From: Panopea generosa
Taxonomy: Eukaryota; Mollusca; Bivalvia; Adapedonta; Hiatellidae
DNA: 64,000 nucleotides
Assembly (NCBI GenBank): GCA_029582155.1
Contig: CM055900.1
Coordinates: 48,966,736 to 49,030,735 of the forward strand
Direction of reading: 5' to 3'
The stretch's first letter is position 1, and every line of letters starts with the position of its first letter. The notes under the pieces were generated by a model. The model was not told where the DNA came from, did no database searches, and was given only the letters and a program-made list of their open reading frames with translations. Position numbers and translations under genes: made by a program. This document shows positions 12,059 to 26,200 of the stretch, one piece after another.

Positions 12059-14255
12059 CTGTAAAAAATAAAAGAACACAGTCAATGCAGAGATTTGTGA
12101 GGTCGTTGTACATTTAGAATTTTCACAAACTTGTTTAAATGTTAATTACCCATTTATACCAAGCTCTGGATTTTCAGTCAGGGAGGACAGTATACAACTA
12201 GTTACCAAATTATTATTCAAAGTAAAGTTTTGTTCCATTTTCACTGAATCTCATGTGTATGTTTAATGGTGCAGGGTTGTGCATGGGGGTTAGGCCAAGT
12301 ATATGTTTGCACCATATTCACTGTAATATAGGTACTACTTTGAGAAGTTTGGAAATCTCCTCTGGACACCCAGTTACTATCCCACGTACCGTCATCGTCT
12401 ATGGATCCCACAGTGATGTGAATCACACCACTCTCATTGAAATGCAAACTATCAAGCTTCCATCTTTTTTATTCATTAAAATATTTTGTGGGAAGAATAC
12501 CAGTAGAAAGATATTTTTTTTTAAAATTGGCATAAAACTGTTTTCCCCCAAACATATTATGTCCAGATACATACTCACCCATTCTTAGATCAGTATGACC
12601 ATAAGGATATCTATTTAAACATACAAAAATGTGGTGAAATTAATTTTTTTCTATCATGCTGCCTTTATTACAAGAAAATATCGGTGGAACCGATGGATGC
12701 TCCCCAAGTGAGTGTTTGCCTCTGTATGGGCTACTTGGTCGAAGAATAGCAAACTGTATAGCAGGAACAATATGTGGCTCTGCATTTCACAGAACTAATT
12801 CGCAAATCATTTAACCAGAACAAAATGACAATATGAGCAGATCCTAGCTAGTTTTACAGAACTGAAACCAGAGGTTGTAGGGAAATAGTGTCCTGAGGAC
12901 AATATGCACATCTCCACTTGGTAATGATGCATCCTAGCAAGTTTCATAAAATTCCAACCACAGGTTGTAGAGAAATAGAGCGGAAAAGAATCTGGTCACA
13001 GACTCAATCAAAGGGCCATAACTCTGTGAAAAATCATTGAACCGAAATTTTATACAAACATAGCAAGTTTCATAAAATTCCAGCGTGAGGTTGTAGAGAG
13101 AAAGTGTGGACAATAATTTTGTCACAGATTCAATCAAAGGGCAATAAGTTCATGAAAAATCATCGAATCGAAACAAAGACAATATGCGCATCTGCACTTG
13201 GTAATGATGCATCCAAGCAAGTTTCATAAAATTCCAACATGAAGTTGTAGAGATATAGCGCAGACAATAATTTGGTCACAGACAGAATCAAAGGGCCATA
13301 ACTCCTTGAAAAATCATCGAACTGGAACACAAAGACAGTATGCACATCTGCACTTGGTAATGATGCATCCTAGTAAGTTTCATAAAATTCCAACATGGGG
13401 TTGTAGAGAAATAGCCCGGACAAGAATTTGGTCAAACAGAATCAAAGGGCCATAACTCCGTGAAAAATCATCGAATGGGAACACAAAGACAATACGCACA
13501 TCTGCACTTGGTAATGATGCATCCTAGAAAGTTTCATAAAATTTCAAGCACAGGTTGTAGAGAAATAACCTGGACAAGAATTGGTGACGCACCGACGGAC
13601 GGACGGAAGTCACGGAAGGACGCTACAATTACTATATGCCACCCAAAAAAAATTTTGGGGTGGAGGTGGTGGGGGGCATAAAAAAAAAATAATAGAAAAA
13701 TAAAATACTCCCGCTCTCCCCATTTTTTTAAAAAATATTGGATGATAATCAAGATATTATTTTTTTTTATAACTTCAGTTAGGCCTAAAAAAAAAAGATG
13801 TTTGTTTCCGGTTACCCGACCGACCCTATATTTTAACTGCCGACTCAAAAGTTTTTATGTCCAAAAAATCGGCATCGGATTTCCGCGCTTTTTGGTGATT
13901 TTCACAACGAAGTTATTCTTACGCACCGGCGCGCTGTGTCGTTTAGACGCTCGTAATCTCATTATAAAATAATCACTGCATACGCCTAGACGATATAGAC
14001 TCACAGAAACGGTGCAAGGTATAATTTTTGCGAAGACAGTATAGCCTATATCAAACATCTTCCTCGGTTTATTATAGCCACTTCAGATTTCAGATTCATA
14101 TCTGAAGTTGAGTACTATTTAAAAGATATATTACTTTCACACCACTACCCCCAAAATGACATATATAATCATGTAATAGAAACTAACAAACTCATTCATT
14201 TTGATGTTCCATTTGCTAAAAGGAGTGTGGTAACGACAAAAAGTGTGGTAACGAC

Positions 14256-14286
<31 letters not shown>

Positions 14287-17200
14287 GACCTACCGACCCA
14301 TATTTTTTTGGGCATGTAACAGGAAACAAACCTTTTTTTTTTTAGGCCTTAGTTTCACACAGCCAAGTACTCATTCAGCCCTTAATGTCTTTGCATCCCA
14401 TTTTTTAACCAATTTCTTTGTACCACACAAGTTTATCTTGTGCTCATTTGCGAATTGTCAGCATGGACATTTTTTTTGTGTGTGTTTTTTGCTCTTATTG
14501 TGCGACTTCAGTGCTGAATACACACTTTCTCCGACGCATTGTTATCCGTTTATTACTACCATGTGCTTTTGGATACACTAAGTTTCCCCAGATGACGTCA
14601 CTAGTTCAGAACACAAGCAGCTGTTAAAATGCATTTGATTCTGTTCTCTGTATTTTGGGTGTTGTCGGCAATTTTTCTGTGCGGGTTATGGGAGAATTAT
14701 TTATCAACTGCGTTAAGTTTATGCAACAGTTTGTTTAGACGACAACACACCGTACCTATTTTTAAAATGAGAACAGCTGCACAATACTGTTGGGAAACAG
14801 GTTTGTCAAAATGAGTAGTCTCCCTTCTCTTGCATATAGTAAAACAGGGAGTAAAATAAATGGTGAAGATGGACATTTCATATTCTCCATTACTGTTTTT
14901 TAAATTCAAACTCATTTAAATTCAAGCACTTTTCAATGATTTTTGTTCATTTTCAAGCACTTTTCACTGACATTAAAAATAAGCACTTTTCAAGGATGTT
15001 TTCAAGAAATAAGCACTTCTCACTTGAGAGGCTGAAAATCAAGCACTTTGCTCTAGAGTGAGTGACCAAAACTATGTCCTTTGCACAACAAACCAGCTTA
15101 AACGTCATGATTTGAACAAATTTGTTAATGAACCATGATCCTATATTATATATAAGATATCTTAGACCTTGTACTTGTAGTTTAAAAACATTGCAAAAAG
15201 GTCAACAATGGACAACGGAAGGTCAGACAAAGGACTTGGGTGAAAAAGCAAGAATTAACAATAAAGAAGTACAAGAGAAAGATGGCATTATTCTTATATA
15301 AGGAACTGTAACAATAACACATAGCTTACCCTGACTGTACTTCTGGTACAGATGGATTTGTATTGTCCTGAAAAAAACAACAACAATGCAATTGAATGTT
15401 AAGTTTTATTGGTAAGACAAATTTCATAATTGTATTTCAGTGTGGGTGTTACCTGTTAGGAGAAGGACATATGTAATCAGTCTGGCTAGCCCAAGTCAGT
15501 AGAGCAATTGCCATTCGCCATGTAAGCAAAAGGTGCCAAATTCAAGTACCGCACTGGTTGCATATTTTCCTCGCCTGTTACATTAGGGCACAACTAGGGA
15601 TTGTGACTTATATATCAGTATATATATATAATAATTATATGAAAATAAGAATCCGTAGAGCATTCTCATTAAAAGCGAAAGACCCTGGATTCGAATCCCA
15701 GACTGGTTGCATATTTTTATTGTCCTGTTACAAATCTATCTTTGAATTATCTGGTACATATAATAGCACATCACAAGTCACATATATTTTTATCATTATT
15801 AGAGGAAGACCTCAGAATCAACCTCAATAGATTTGGTTGGTTGATATACATGTACTATGGTGTCTACAATTTTTCAGTTATATCAAGATGGTGTCTACTC
15901 AAAATCGTATTCTAGACTTAGGGCTGTCACGCTGGAGTATCATGCCGCAGACACGTGGTATGATACCCCCCACCCAGTCACATTATACTGACACCAGGTC
16001 GAGCTAACCTGGAACTATCCTCTTAATTCCGAGTGCCAAGGGAGGAAGCTTCTAGTACTATTTTGAAGTCTTTGGTATGACCCAGCTAGGGATCAAACCC
16101 GTAACCTTCCTCATGCAAGGCAGATACTCTATACCACTACTGCAGTTAATCAAAACTAAACACTGTCCATCTGCAAGAAGTTAACTTTCTCAGGGTATTA
16201 TTTTTAAATGTTAACGCTATTGTTAACACATTTCACGTTATATATGGCATATCCAGTTTTACTGGTGGAGGAAGACCTCAGACATAGTCAGAATGAGTAG
16301 AACTGCCAACCTTCCGCAAGTAACTGGTAAATTTTCTCAAATATAGTGATCTTGAGATGGCGCCTTGGTCCACACGGCCAAAAAGGACCCTTCCTCAGTG
16401 TAAGTCTTTGGACTGAGTTGGAGGTGTTATCTCAACAGTGAGAGGTAAGCACTCTTTATCCCCTTTTTGGTACAGAAGTACGTCTCAATTCCCCTCCCAA
16501 AAATGTATGCTTTTTCCCTTTAATAATTTTTCTCAAAATTATTTTAATGGGGTTTAACACCAGTTTAAAACAATGAGAAACAGGGATGATGACCTGTAAA
16601 CTGTACTTAGCATGCATATTTATAATCTGCATTATTTTGATTTGTTCCCATTTTCATTATGAGGCTATTCTCCCTTGTTATAGAGACTGGTCCCGATAAT
16701 GAGGCTATTCTCCCTTGTTAAAAGACCAGCCCCAATTAAAAGGCTATTCTCCCTTGTTAAAAGACCAGCCCCCATTAAAAGGCTATTCTCCCTTGTTATA
16801 GAGACTGGCCCCTATTATGAGGCTATTCTCCCTTGTTATAAAGACCAGCCCCCATTATAAGGCTATTCTCCCTTTTTATAGAGATTGTAGCCCATTATGA
16901 GGCTATTCTCCCTTGTTATAGAGACCGGCCCCCATTATGAGGCTAACTCCCTTGTTATAGAGACCAGCCCCCAATATGAGGCTATTCTCCCTTGTTATAG
17001 AGACCGGCCCCCATTATGAGGCTATTCTCCCTTGTTATAGAGACTGGCCCCCATTATGAGGCTATTCACCCTTGTTATAGAAACTGGCCCCATTATGAGG
17101 CTATTCTCCCTTGTTATAGAGACCAGCCCCCATTATGAGGCTTTTCTGCCTTGTTATAGAGACCGGCCCCCATTATGAGGCTATTCTCCATTGTTATAGA

Positions 17201-20200
17201 GACCGGCCCCCATTATGAGGCTATTCATCCTTGTTATAGAGACTGGCTCCAATTATGAGGCTATTCTCCCTTGTTATAGAGACCGGCCCCCATTATGAGG
17301 CTATTCACCCTTGTTATAAAGACCGGCCCCCATTATGAGGCTATTCACCCTTGTTATCGAGACCGGCCCCTATTATGAGGCTATTCACCCTTGTTATAGA
17401 GACCAGCCCCCATTATGAGGATATTCACCCTTGTTATAGAGACTGGCCCCCATTATGAGGCTATTCTCCCTTGTTATAGAGATTGGCCCCCATTATGAGG
17501 CTATTCTCCCTTGTTATAGAGACTGGCCCCCATTATGAGGCTATTCTCCCTTGTTAAAAGACCAGCCCCAATTAAAAGGCTATTCTCCCTTGTTAAAAGA
17601 CCAGCCCCCATTAAAAGGCTATTCTCCCTTGTTATAGAGACTGGCCCCTATAATGAGGCTATTCTCCCTTGTTATAAAGACCAGCCTCCATTATAAGGCT
17701 ATTCTCCCTTTTTATAGAGATTGGAGCCCATTATGAGGCTATTCTCCCTTGTTATAGAGACCGGCCCCCATTATGAGGCTATTCTCCCTTGTTATAGAGA
17801 CCAGCCCCCAATATGAGGCTATTCTCCCTTGTTATAGAGACCGGCCCCCATTATGAGGCTATTCTCCCTTGTTATAGAGACTGGCCCCCATTATGAGGCT
17901 ATTCACCCTTGTTATAGAAACTGGCCCCATTATGAGGCTATTCTCCCTTGTTATAGAGACCAGCCCCCATTATGAGGCTTTTCTGCCTTGTTATAGAGAC
18001 CGGCCCCCATTATGAGGCTATTCTCCATTGTTATAGAGACCGGCCCCCATTATGAGGCTATTCATCATTGTTATAGAGACTGGCTCCAATTATGAAGCTA
18101 TTCTCCCTTGTTATAGAAACCGGCCCCCATTATGAGGCTATTCACCCTTGTTATAAAGACCGGCCCCCATTATGAGGCTATTCACCCTTGTTATCGAGAC
18201 TGGCCCCTATTATGAGGCTATTCACCCTTGTTATAGAGACCAGCCCCCATTATGAGGATATTCACCCTTGTTATAGAGACTGGCCCCCATTATGAGGCTA
18301 TTCTCCCTTGTTATAGAGATTGGCCCCCATTATGAGGCTATTCTCCCTTGTTATAGAGACTGGCCCCCATTATGAGGCTATTCTCCCTTGTTATAGAGAC
18401 TGGCCCCCATTTCGAGGCTATTCTCCCTTGTTATAGAGACCGGCCCCCATTATGAGGCTATTCTCCCTTGTTATAGAGACCAGCCCCCATTATGAGGCTA
18501 TTCACCCTTGTTATAGAGACCGGCCCCCATTATGAGGCTATTCACCCTTGTTATAGAGACCGGCCCCCATTATGAGGCTATTCACCCTTGTTATAGAGAC
18601 CGGCCCCCATTATGAGGCTATTCACCCTTGTTATAGAGACCGGCCCCCATTATGAGGCTATCTCCATTGTTATAGAGACTGGCCCCCATTATGAGGCTAT
18701 TCACCCTTGTTATAGAGACCAACCCCCATTATGAAGCTATTCACCCTTGTTATAGAGACTGGCCCCTATAATGAGGCTATTCACCCTTGTTATAGAGACC
18801 GGCCCCCATTATGAGGCTATTCTCCATTGTTATAGAGACTGGCCCCCATTATGAGGCTATTCTCCCTTGTTATAGAGACTGGCCCCCATTATGAGGCTAT
18901 TCTCCATTGTTATAGAGACCGGCCCCCATTATGAGGCTATTCTCTGTTGTTATAGAGACCGGCCCCCATTATGAGGCTATTCACCCTTGTTATAGAGACC
19001 AGCCCCCATTATGAGGCTATTCTCCCTTGTTATAGAGACTGGCCCCCATTATGAGGCTATTCTCCCTTGTTATAGAGACCGGCCCCATTATGAGGCTATT
19101 CTCCCTTGTTATAGAGACCGGCCCCCATTATGAGGCTATTCTCCCTTGTTATAGAGACTGGCTCCCATCATGAGACTATTCACCTTTATTATAAAGACTG
19201 GCCCCCATTATGAGGCTATTCTCCCTTGTTATAGAGACCGGCCCCCATTATGAGGCTATTCTCTGTTGTTAACAATATAAACAACACTGAGTAAGTGATC
19301 AAATCAGGAATCTGCAGCTTAGAAACTTCCGCTATGGTTTAACATCAAAATTACAACTGAAGACTGTTGATATGTATGATATAAAACAGGCTCTTACTGG
19401 CTCTTTTGGGAATAGGGTCGTGGCCATTGACTTTGGGAAAAGTAGCGTTAATTTTAAAGAAAATGAGAAAATTAAATAGCACAGGTTCCTCCAATATATG
19501 TAACAAAATATCTGTAATGTATATTAAATGTATAAGAAATGTGATGATAAAGACTACATTATAAATCATAATATTAAAAAAAAACAAAAAAACTTTCCCC
19601 CCAAATATTTGGTTTTGTTTCTTTTCATTTGGGAATTGGGAATTTTGCTACTTTGGATTGGGAAAAAAAGATACTGTTTGCCATTGGGAATGGGGCAGAA
19701 TAACGGCCCCAAAAATGGGCAAACAAGAGCCCCATATTCAATAACAAATAACATTAAAGCTATGTTTTATAGTTTAAAAAATGTTGGCAAATAATATATA
19801 GGTATAACCACAACTACACCTTAATCTACAGCATAATCTATACAGTATATTACTATACAGCATATTTCTATACAGCATAACATACAGACATTAAAGGTAT
19901 GTAACATTATTTTGTCATTATTGCAGAAACTTTCTTATGGGGATTTAACAGCACAGAACAGGATAAATATGACCGCAAGTTTTACTGGTGGAGAAACCAT
20001 AATATGTATAAACAGAATCTGAGGAGAACCACCATCCTTCCCAAATAACTGGCAAACAGTCTCATATTCATTATTTGATGTGAGCTGGGCTCAGATTCAC
20101 AATCTCAGTGGCGTCATACAGGGAAATAATTTTGAGATAGACGATACCTTAAACGAGTTTTTATGCCATCAAGGGCTTACAGCCAATCAGTTAATCTGGG

Positions 20201-23200
20201 ATCCTGGAAGGTTAACCAATACTCAAGCACACGTATCCCTGCAAATAACTGATAACTTTTCCACTTGAACCAGTAGTGAGAGATGAATGACAATGAGACA
20301 CAATGTTGTATATATCAATTAATTTATCACGGAAACTGTGGCCAAGCGGAGAATCAAACTCACAACCCATTAATTAATAATCAGACGTGCTGCGACAGTG
20401 CTAACTGGACCCAGTCTGTTATGGAGGACACCATATTATGATGGTATATACATATTTGTACTGTGTTTTCATACTTTCTTTCCAGAAACACTTTAAAGGG
20501 AATATATCAGAATTTTTCAAAATTTTAAAATTGGTTAAAAACTTTTTTTTTCAATATATCATGTCTATATATATATACTCACTCACACCGTGTTGCCATG
20601 AGTTATTTATCTTAACATGCTTACATAAAATAGGTTACACTAAAAAAGATATTCTGTTTAAAATCTCAACGTTATTTGTGATGTATTAAATGAGTGACGT
20701 GATTACATTTTGATATCAATCTGATCCATTATAAGGTTAACACATAGAAAATTTTCATCTTATAAAGATCTGAATAACAATGTTATGTCATCAAGCAATA
20801 TTAAGTGCTTTCTATTTTTAGAATGGGGATTTTGTTTCAAAATTACCACTTCAATTTCAATATATATATTGATTGTGTCAAGTTTTGGTGGATTTGACAT
20901 ACCAAACCAATCAGATTGATTTATTAATAATATTGAAATGCTTTTAATCCATTTTAAAAATAATTTTATTTCTTAACCCTTAACTTCATACAGACGCCTT
21001 TGAACACCTCTAATATCTAGAAGCCTTTGGACACCTAATATAGAAGGCTTTTGAATTATTGGGTGAATTATGATTATATTAACTAACAGAGTGGAAAACA
21101 GTGCAGGAAGTGTTCAGATTGCTCATTACGAGCAATCTGAACTCTTCCTGCACTGTTCTCATAGGTCTTCTGTGATTGGTGCGGGAAAACGTGTATCTAT
21201 GGAGTAAAGGGTTAAGACATTTATAACAGCTTTTTCATGATATACTCCTTTAAATGTTATTGTTTATTATAATTTTCTATTAAATTTCATTTACTTACAA
21301 CTGGTTTCCTTTGTTTTCTTTCAGACTGAAAAATAATATAACAACAGTGAAAATAAACATTAAAGTGTTTAATGAAATAAAGACTGCTGTTGCATCACAT
21401 AAATTAATGGACTTTGGGTTTTAATAGGCATGATAGGTATCGTCATGAATAGACAACACAGTATATAGCTCACTACCTTCTATGTTGTTGATGTTGTATG
21501 GTGTTTAGCGTCGCTTTCAACAATTTTTCCGCCATATCGTGACTGTGTCTACTTGAAACAGTATTCTAAGCACTGTCATACTGGAGTATCATGCCGCAGA
21601 CACATGGTATGATACCCCACCCACTCACATTATACTTACACCGGGATGACCAGACCTAGAACTCTCCTCTAAATGCTGAGCATCAAGCGAGGAAGCTTCT
21701 AGTACCATTTTTAAAGTCTTTGGTATGACCCGGTTAGGGAAAGAACCCATGATCTTCCGCATGCAAGGTGGACACCCTACCACTAGACCACGCTGCGGTC
21801 TACTATCTTCTATATAATAAACAAACAGGAAGCTGACTTACATCAATTTAACAGAGAACATGAAGTTTAACAAGATGCATTGCTAAATCATTGGGGACGC
21901 TATCTAATTTACCATGGGGCAACAGAAAATGGGCATTGAGCATAATTCCCATTTTGAAGGACTGGTCTCGAAGTTATAAAAAAAAATTTTCATGCTCAAC
22001 TCCGTTTCATACTCAAATTCATGATTGTATAGTAACACAAATTAAAGTGCAAATACTTGACTTTGAGAGTATTAATGCAGATCTGAGGTAGGCAGTTCAA
22101 GGTACATTTGTATATATGTATTTATTTTTTTATGACAAGACCATTCAATGTTCAGTTGAGCAGGATCAAAGTTTTATAATCTTGGACTTGGCCCCATCTA
22201 CATATGGCTGGTAGTTACATGTTTTTATCATTGATTCACTTTACTTCAAAATTGATGTGTGTCCTCCAGTACACAACTTCGATTCAGCAAACTTGTTTAT
22301 TTCTCTGTAATTTCTCATGCAATTCTTAACTCTGTAAATGTCTCAAGAATAAAGTAAACTGTACTTGTAAATCAGTCGATATTCCATATTTACCACCGAC
22401 TGATATATCAACCATTTGTGTAATAACCCTAATGAAGGTAAGAAAATGATATTTTTTGTTGATGCACAGCTCTTTCCAATAGTACAGAAAACAATCTCTC
22501 AAACTGCAAAATTTAATAATGTCTCAAATACACCTATATATATTCACTATATATTCTCATAATTCCACAGACCACACTATGTTAAACTATGTCAAATAAA
22601 CTATGTCAAATAAACTATGTCAAATAATAACACAATAACACTTCTGGGGTCGTATTCACCAACTGTTCTTAAGAATATTCTTAGACCTGGACTCAAGAAT
22701 GAATTTTGAGAAACACATTTAGAGACCATTTTTTGAGACCAAAATTTGAAAGCACGTAGTGACCCCTAATAAAGAGTAAAACAAACTTGCACAATTACTC
22801 CATCTGTCATGGTAAACTAGATATCTAAGGTTGAAATTTGGATTTTCAAGCTCAAGTCTAAGAATGTTTCTCAAGAATGGATGGTGAATATGACTCCTGA
22901 ATCTTTCCAGGATTCCTACCTCCACTATGTCACCTATGTAATAGTCCTTCATCAACTCCCTGGCATCTGTGGAATGTCCAACATCCTCAAACGCATCAGT
23001 GGAATCACTACCTACAAACACCAAACTTATATGTATGTAGTCAATATAATAAGTTAAATAATTAAAGCCATCCTTTAAAAAATGTCTGTTTGCTGTGCTC
23101 CGACCCAGTATTTTTCATGTGGGTAGGTAGTTGTGGTTTTTTAACAGATTTTGATTTTGCCAGTCATTTTAAAGAAAAATGCATAGAAATCATGAAACAA

Positions 23201-26200
23201 AAATTTGAACCCTTTGAAAGGCAATAAAAACGTTTTGGTAGCTGCAATTTGAGTGAGAAGGTAAGAGCGCTGCAAACAAGTTTTTAAGGACGGTCTAACT
23301 GTAAATAAATAAATAATAGTATAGCATCACTTTCAGCAACTTTTTGGTCATTTAACAATGGTATCTGCTTGGGACAGTTTTCTAAATGCTGTCACACTGG
23401 ATTATCATGTTACATACACATGTTACATTATTTTGAAATTCAAATTTGAACAGTCTATAAAAACAATGATGAACATTATTCAAATAAAGCAGTGTTGCTT
23501 ATTAACTTAGGGAAGCTATCATACCTGGCACAAATACCTTAACTATTAACTGTATTTTCTATCATACCTGCTTGTTCTAGTAATACTTCCTCTCCACCAG
23601 GATGCTGTAAAACAAAATGGATATAATTATATACACATTTGTATGTTTTATAAAGTTATCACATTCTCTCAATTGCTTTCAAGAAATTTAGTACAAAAAT
23701 AATTCTACTGTAAGAAAAGTCACAAATAATAATTTCTTACCAGGCTGATTTAGTAAGTAGCGAAACAAGACATTTTTTTACATTAGAAAATCTGTGAAGT
23801 GAAGATTTTCTATATGTTCTTTATCATTCTACTGTCAGAAGAAAAGTGCCTAGATGGTTAGTTTGGCGAGAATTGGAAATTGTTAATTTACCCATCATGC
23901 AATAAAATCGCTCACTCATTACTCACTCACTCAATTACTTTGTGCAAAACATACATGTATACAAACAGATACACTGACATCACAACACAAACAATTGAAA
24001 CGGACTATAGACCTTTTTACACACACCAGAGTACTTGTGACCAGGAGGCTCGCAACTAAAATTTAAAATACCTAATGTGGCCAAAAGCACCGGTCACATT
24101 AATGCTTCAATACCAAGTGTGTTTGCTATGTGCTCTAATGTCAGACTGCAGTACACCTATAATGCATAGCATTGATGCATTCAAAAATCTACACCAGCTG
24201 CACAGTGTTGATGTCCAACATATTGAACATGGAGTACTATTACACAGGTGTAGATTATGAATTAAAAATATCACACTGGTTTAAACAATATTTATTTGTT
24301 ATCAACTCATTACATATACATAATATACAACAGAATTTAGAAGATTGCTGTCCTTCACAACATGTCATGCAATGTTTACAAACTGAAGTAAAATTCTTGA
24401 AAATCTGGTAAGTCAACATTTTGTCTATTTGGATTTGGTATTATGTTTCTTTACTAATAACAAGAAGGTAGACTAGAAAATCCAGTCTGAAAAACAAACA
24501 GAACAGATAAGAACAGGTAATCCAATATGTGAGGCATAATCGATTATCGAATGCCATGGACGGACTGATCAATTATCGATTATTTATTGATTATTTAACT
24601 TTCAAAAGTAAAATTCGAAAATACCTTTTACATGCACTGTTCACATAATGTGAAACAGTTTAATGTTGCCAACTTCCCAGGCTGTGCAAGTATCTAGATT
24701 ATCAATATCTAGAAAGTGCAACTAGTCGACTATATTCCAAATATTAAATCAAAGGCCTGAAGTGCCTGAGGGAAGGCTCACTGCTTGAGTTAATTCAAAA
24801 ATGTAGTTTTGGAAAATTGGAAAACGTAGTTAGATTTCTGATATGTTAAAAGGCAATTCATTGGGATTTAGAAAAGAATGTGGTGTGTTTAATATTTCTT
24901 TTGTGTATCTGTATAAATAATCTCCTGCATACAATACAAAGTACATATCAATACTTTTCCAACTGTAGCTATCAAACGGTTTTAATAAAGCATTTGAAAA
25001 AATGCAAACACCATGGTACACACCATCTTCCGTGTGAAGATTGACTGAATATTTGACGACCCTGGTGAAAATGTCCATTTCAGGACATTTTGTTAACTGG
25101 TAACGTGGTGGTTCAGGATTTCTTTCCACATCTCTACATAAAAGTTATCAACATGAACAACCTATATGAAAGCTTCACAAACAAACCTTCATATTCTGAT
25201 GTTACTCCAAAATCGAAAGAATTGAGTAGTGATGTACAACTCCAGTTAATTTTAATATCTCCAGTTCAATAGTGATGATTTATGGATAACGAAACGCATT
25301 CAGCACAAAATGTTCCTGACTGTCCGAGAATATACAACACATATCCATAACTCTTTGTCTAGACCAAAACAAACATGACCTACTTATATATTTACGCGTA
25401 TAATGACTTGAGTTATGCTCGATTCTCATATAGCTTTCAATTAACAATATAAATAATCAATAAATAGCATTATAAACGGTGTTGCGTGACCTAGATTTAA
25501 TCAATCTAAAAATACAACACAGAAACACAACAAACATAACGGTTGGATGACCTAATTAACCATTAAATATGTTCATCAATACACTGCTTGCATAAGATAA
25601 CAGATTGGCGCATTTTTCTATAAACAACAAATGTAGTCCCGAACCTAATTTCGTTATTTTACTATCAAAATTAAAAGAGAACAATCCGTAGTGAATAAAA
25701 TTTCACTTACAATCACTATTTACTCAAACTACGAGTTATTATATCAAAAACATGTCAATATTTCACCCCATTATTGATTACATGTCGAATGGTGTTAGAG
25801 ATTATATCCCCCCCACCACCAGATGACGTCACTATGCATACTAGTAAATGCGTAAAATATGTTTTATTAATGAAAATTGCCACGTTTTTTTAGAGCACAG
25901 CGAGATAATTGTATTCTTCCGTATTTCCATGCAAATTGTATGCTTCCTGTATCATATTTTTGAACTTTTGTAAAGAAAAACATCCGCAATAAATAAAAAA
26001 ACTTTGAAAATTTTGTTGTATAATACGTCCTCTGTTAAGGTTTACAGTATGTTGAAAGTTGTGAACTACTTTATCGATCGGATGAATATGGCGATTCCTG
26101 CCATATGTAGTTTGTATAACAGATTGCTGGGGCTGCACGACAGCTAAGGAAGTCAGAGTTTTGCTTGCCTTCAAAAAAAACCACATAATTGATCTTAATT

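Noticed and set aside
16655..19270. CRISPR-like look of a regular repeat array
   Set aside because: Contiguous units with no unique spacers, in eukaryotic DNA; it is a minisatellite. The same holds for 41446-43503 and 56731-64000.
22719..22919. Continuation of the open frame past cytochrome b5 exon 3
   Set aside because: b5 similarity ends at a clean GTAGG donor at 22919 and the following exon fits in phase, so this part is intron.
25890..26186. 98-codon minus-strand ORF in cytochrome b5 intron 1
   Set aside because: It looked mildly protein-like, but I could name no motif and found no splice or repeat context to support it.
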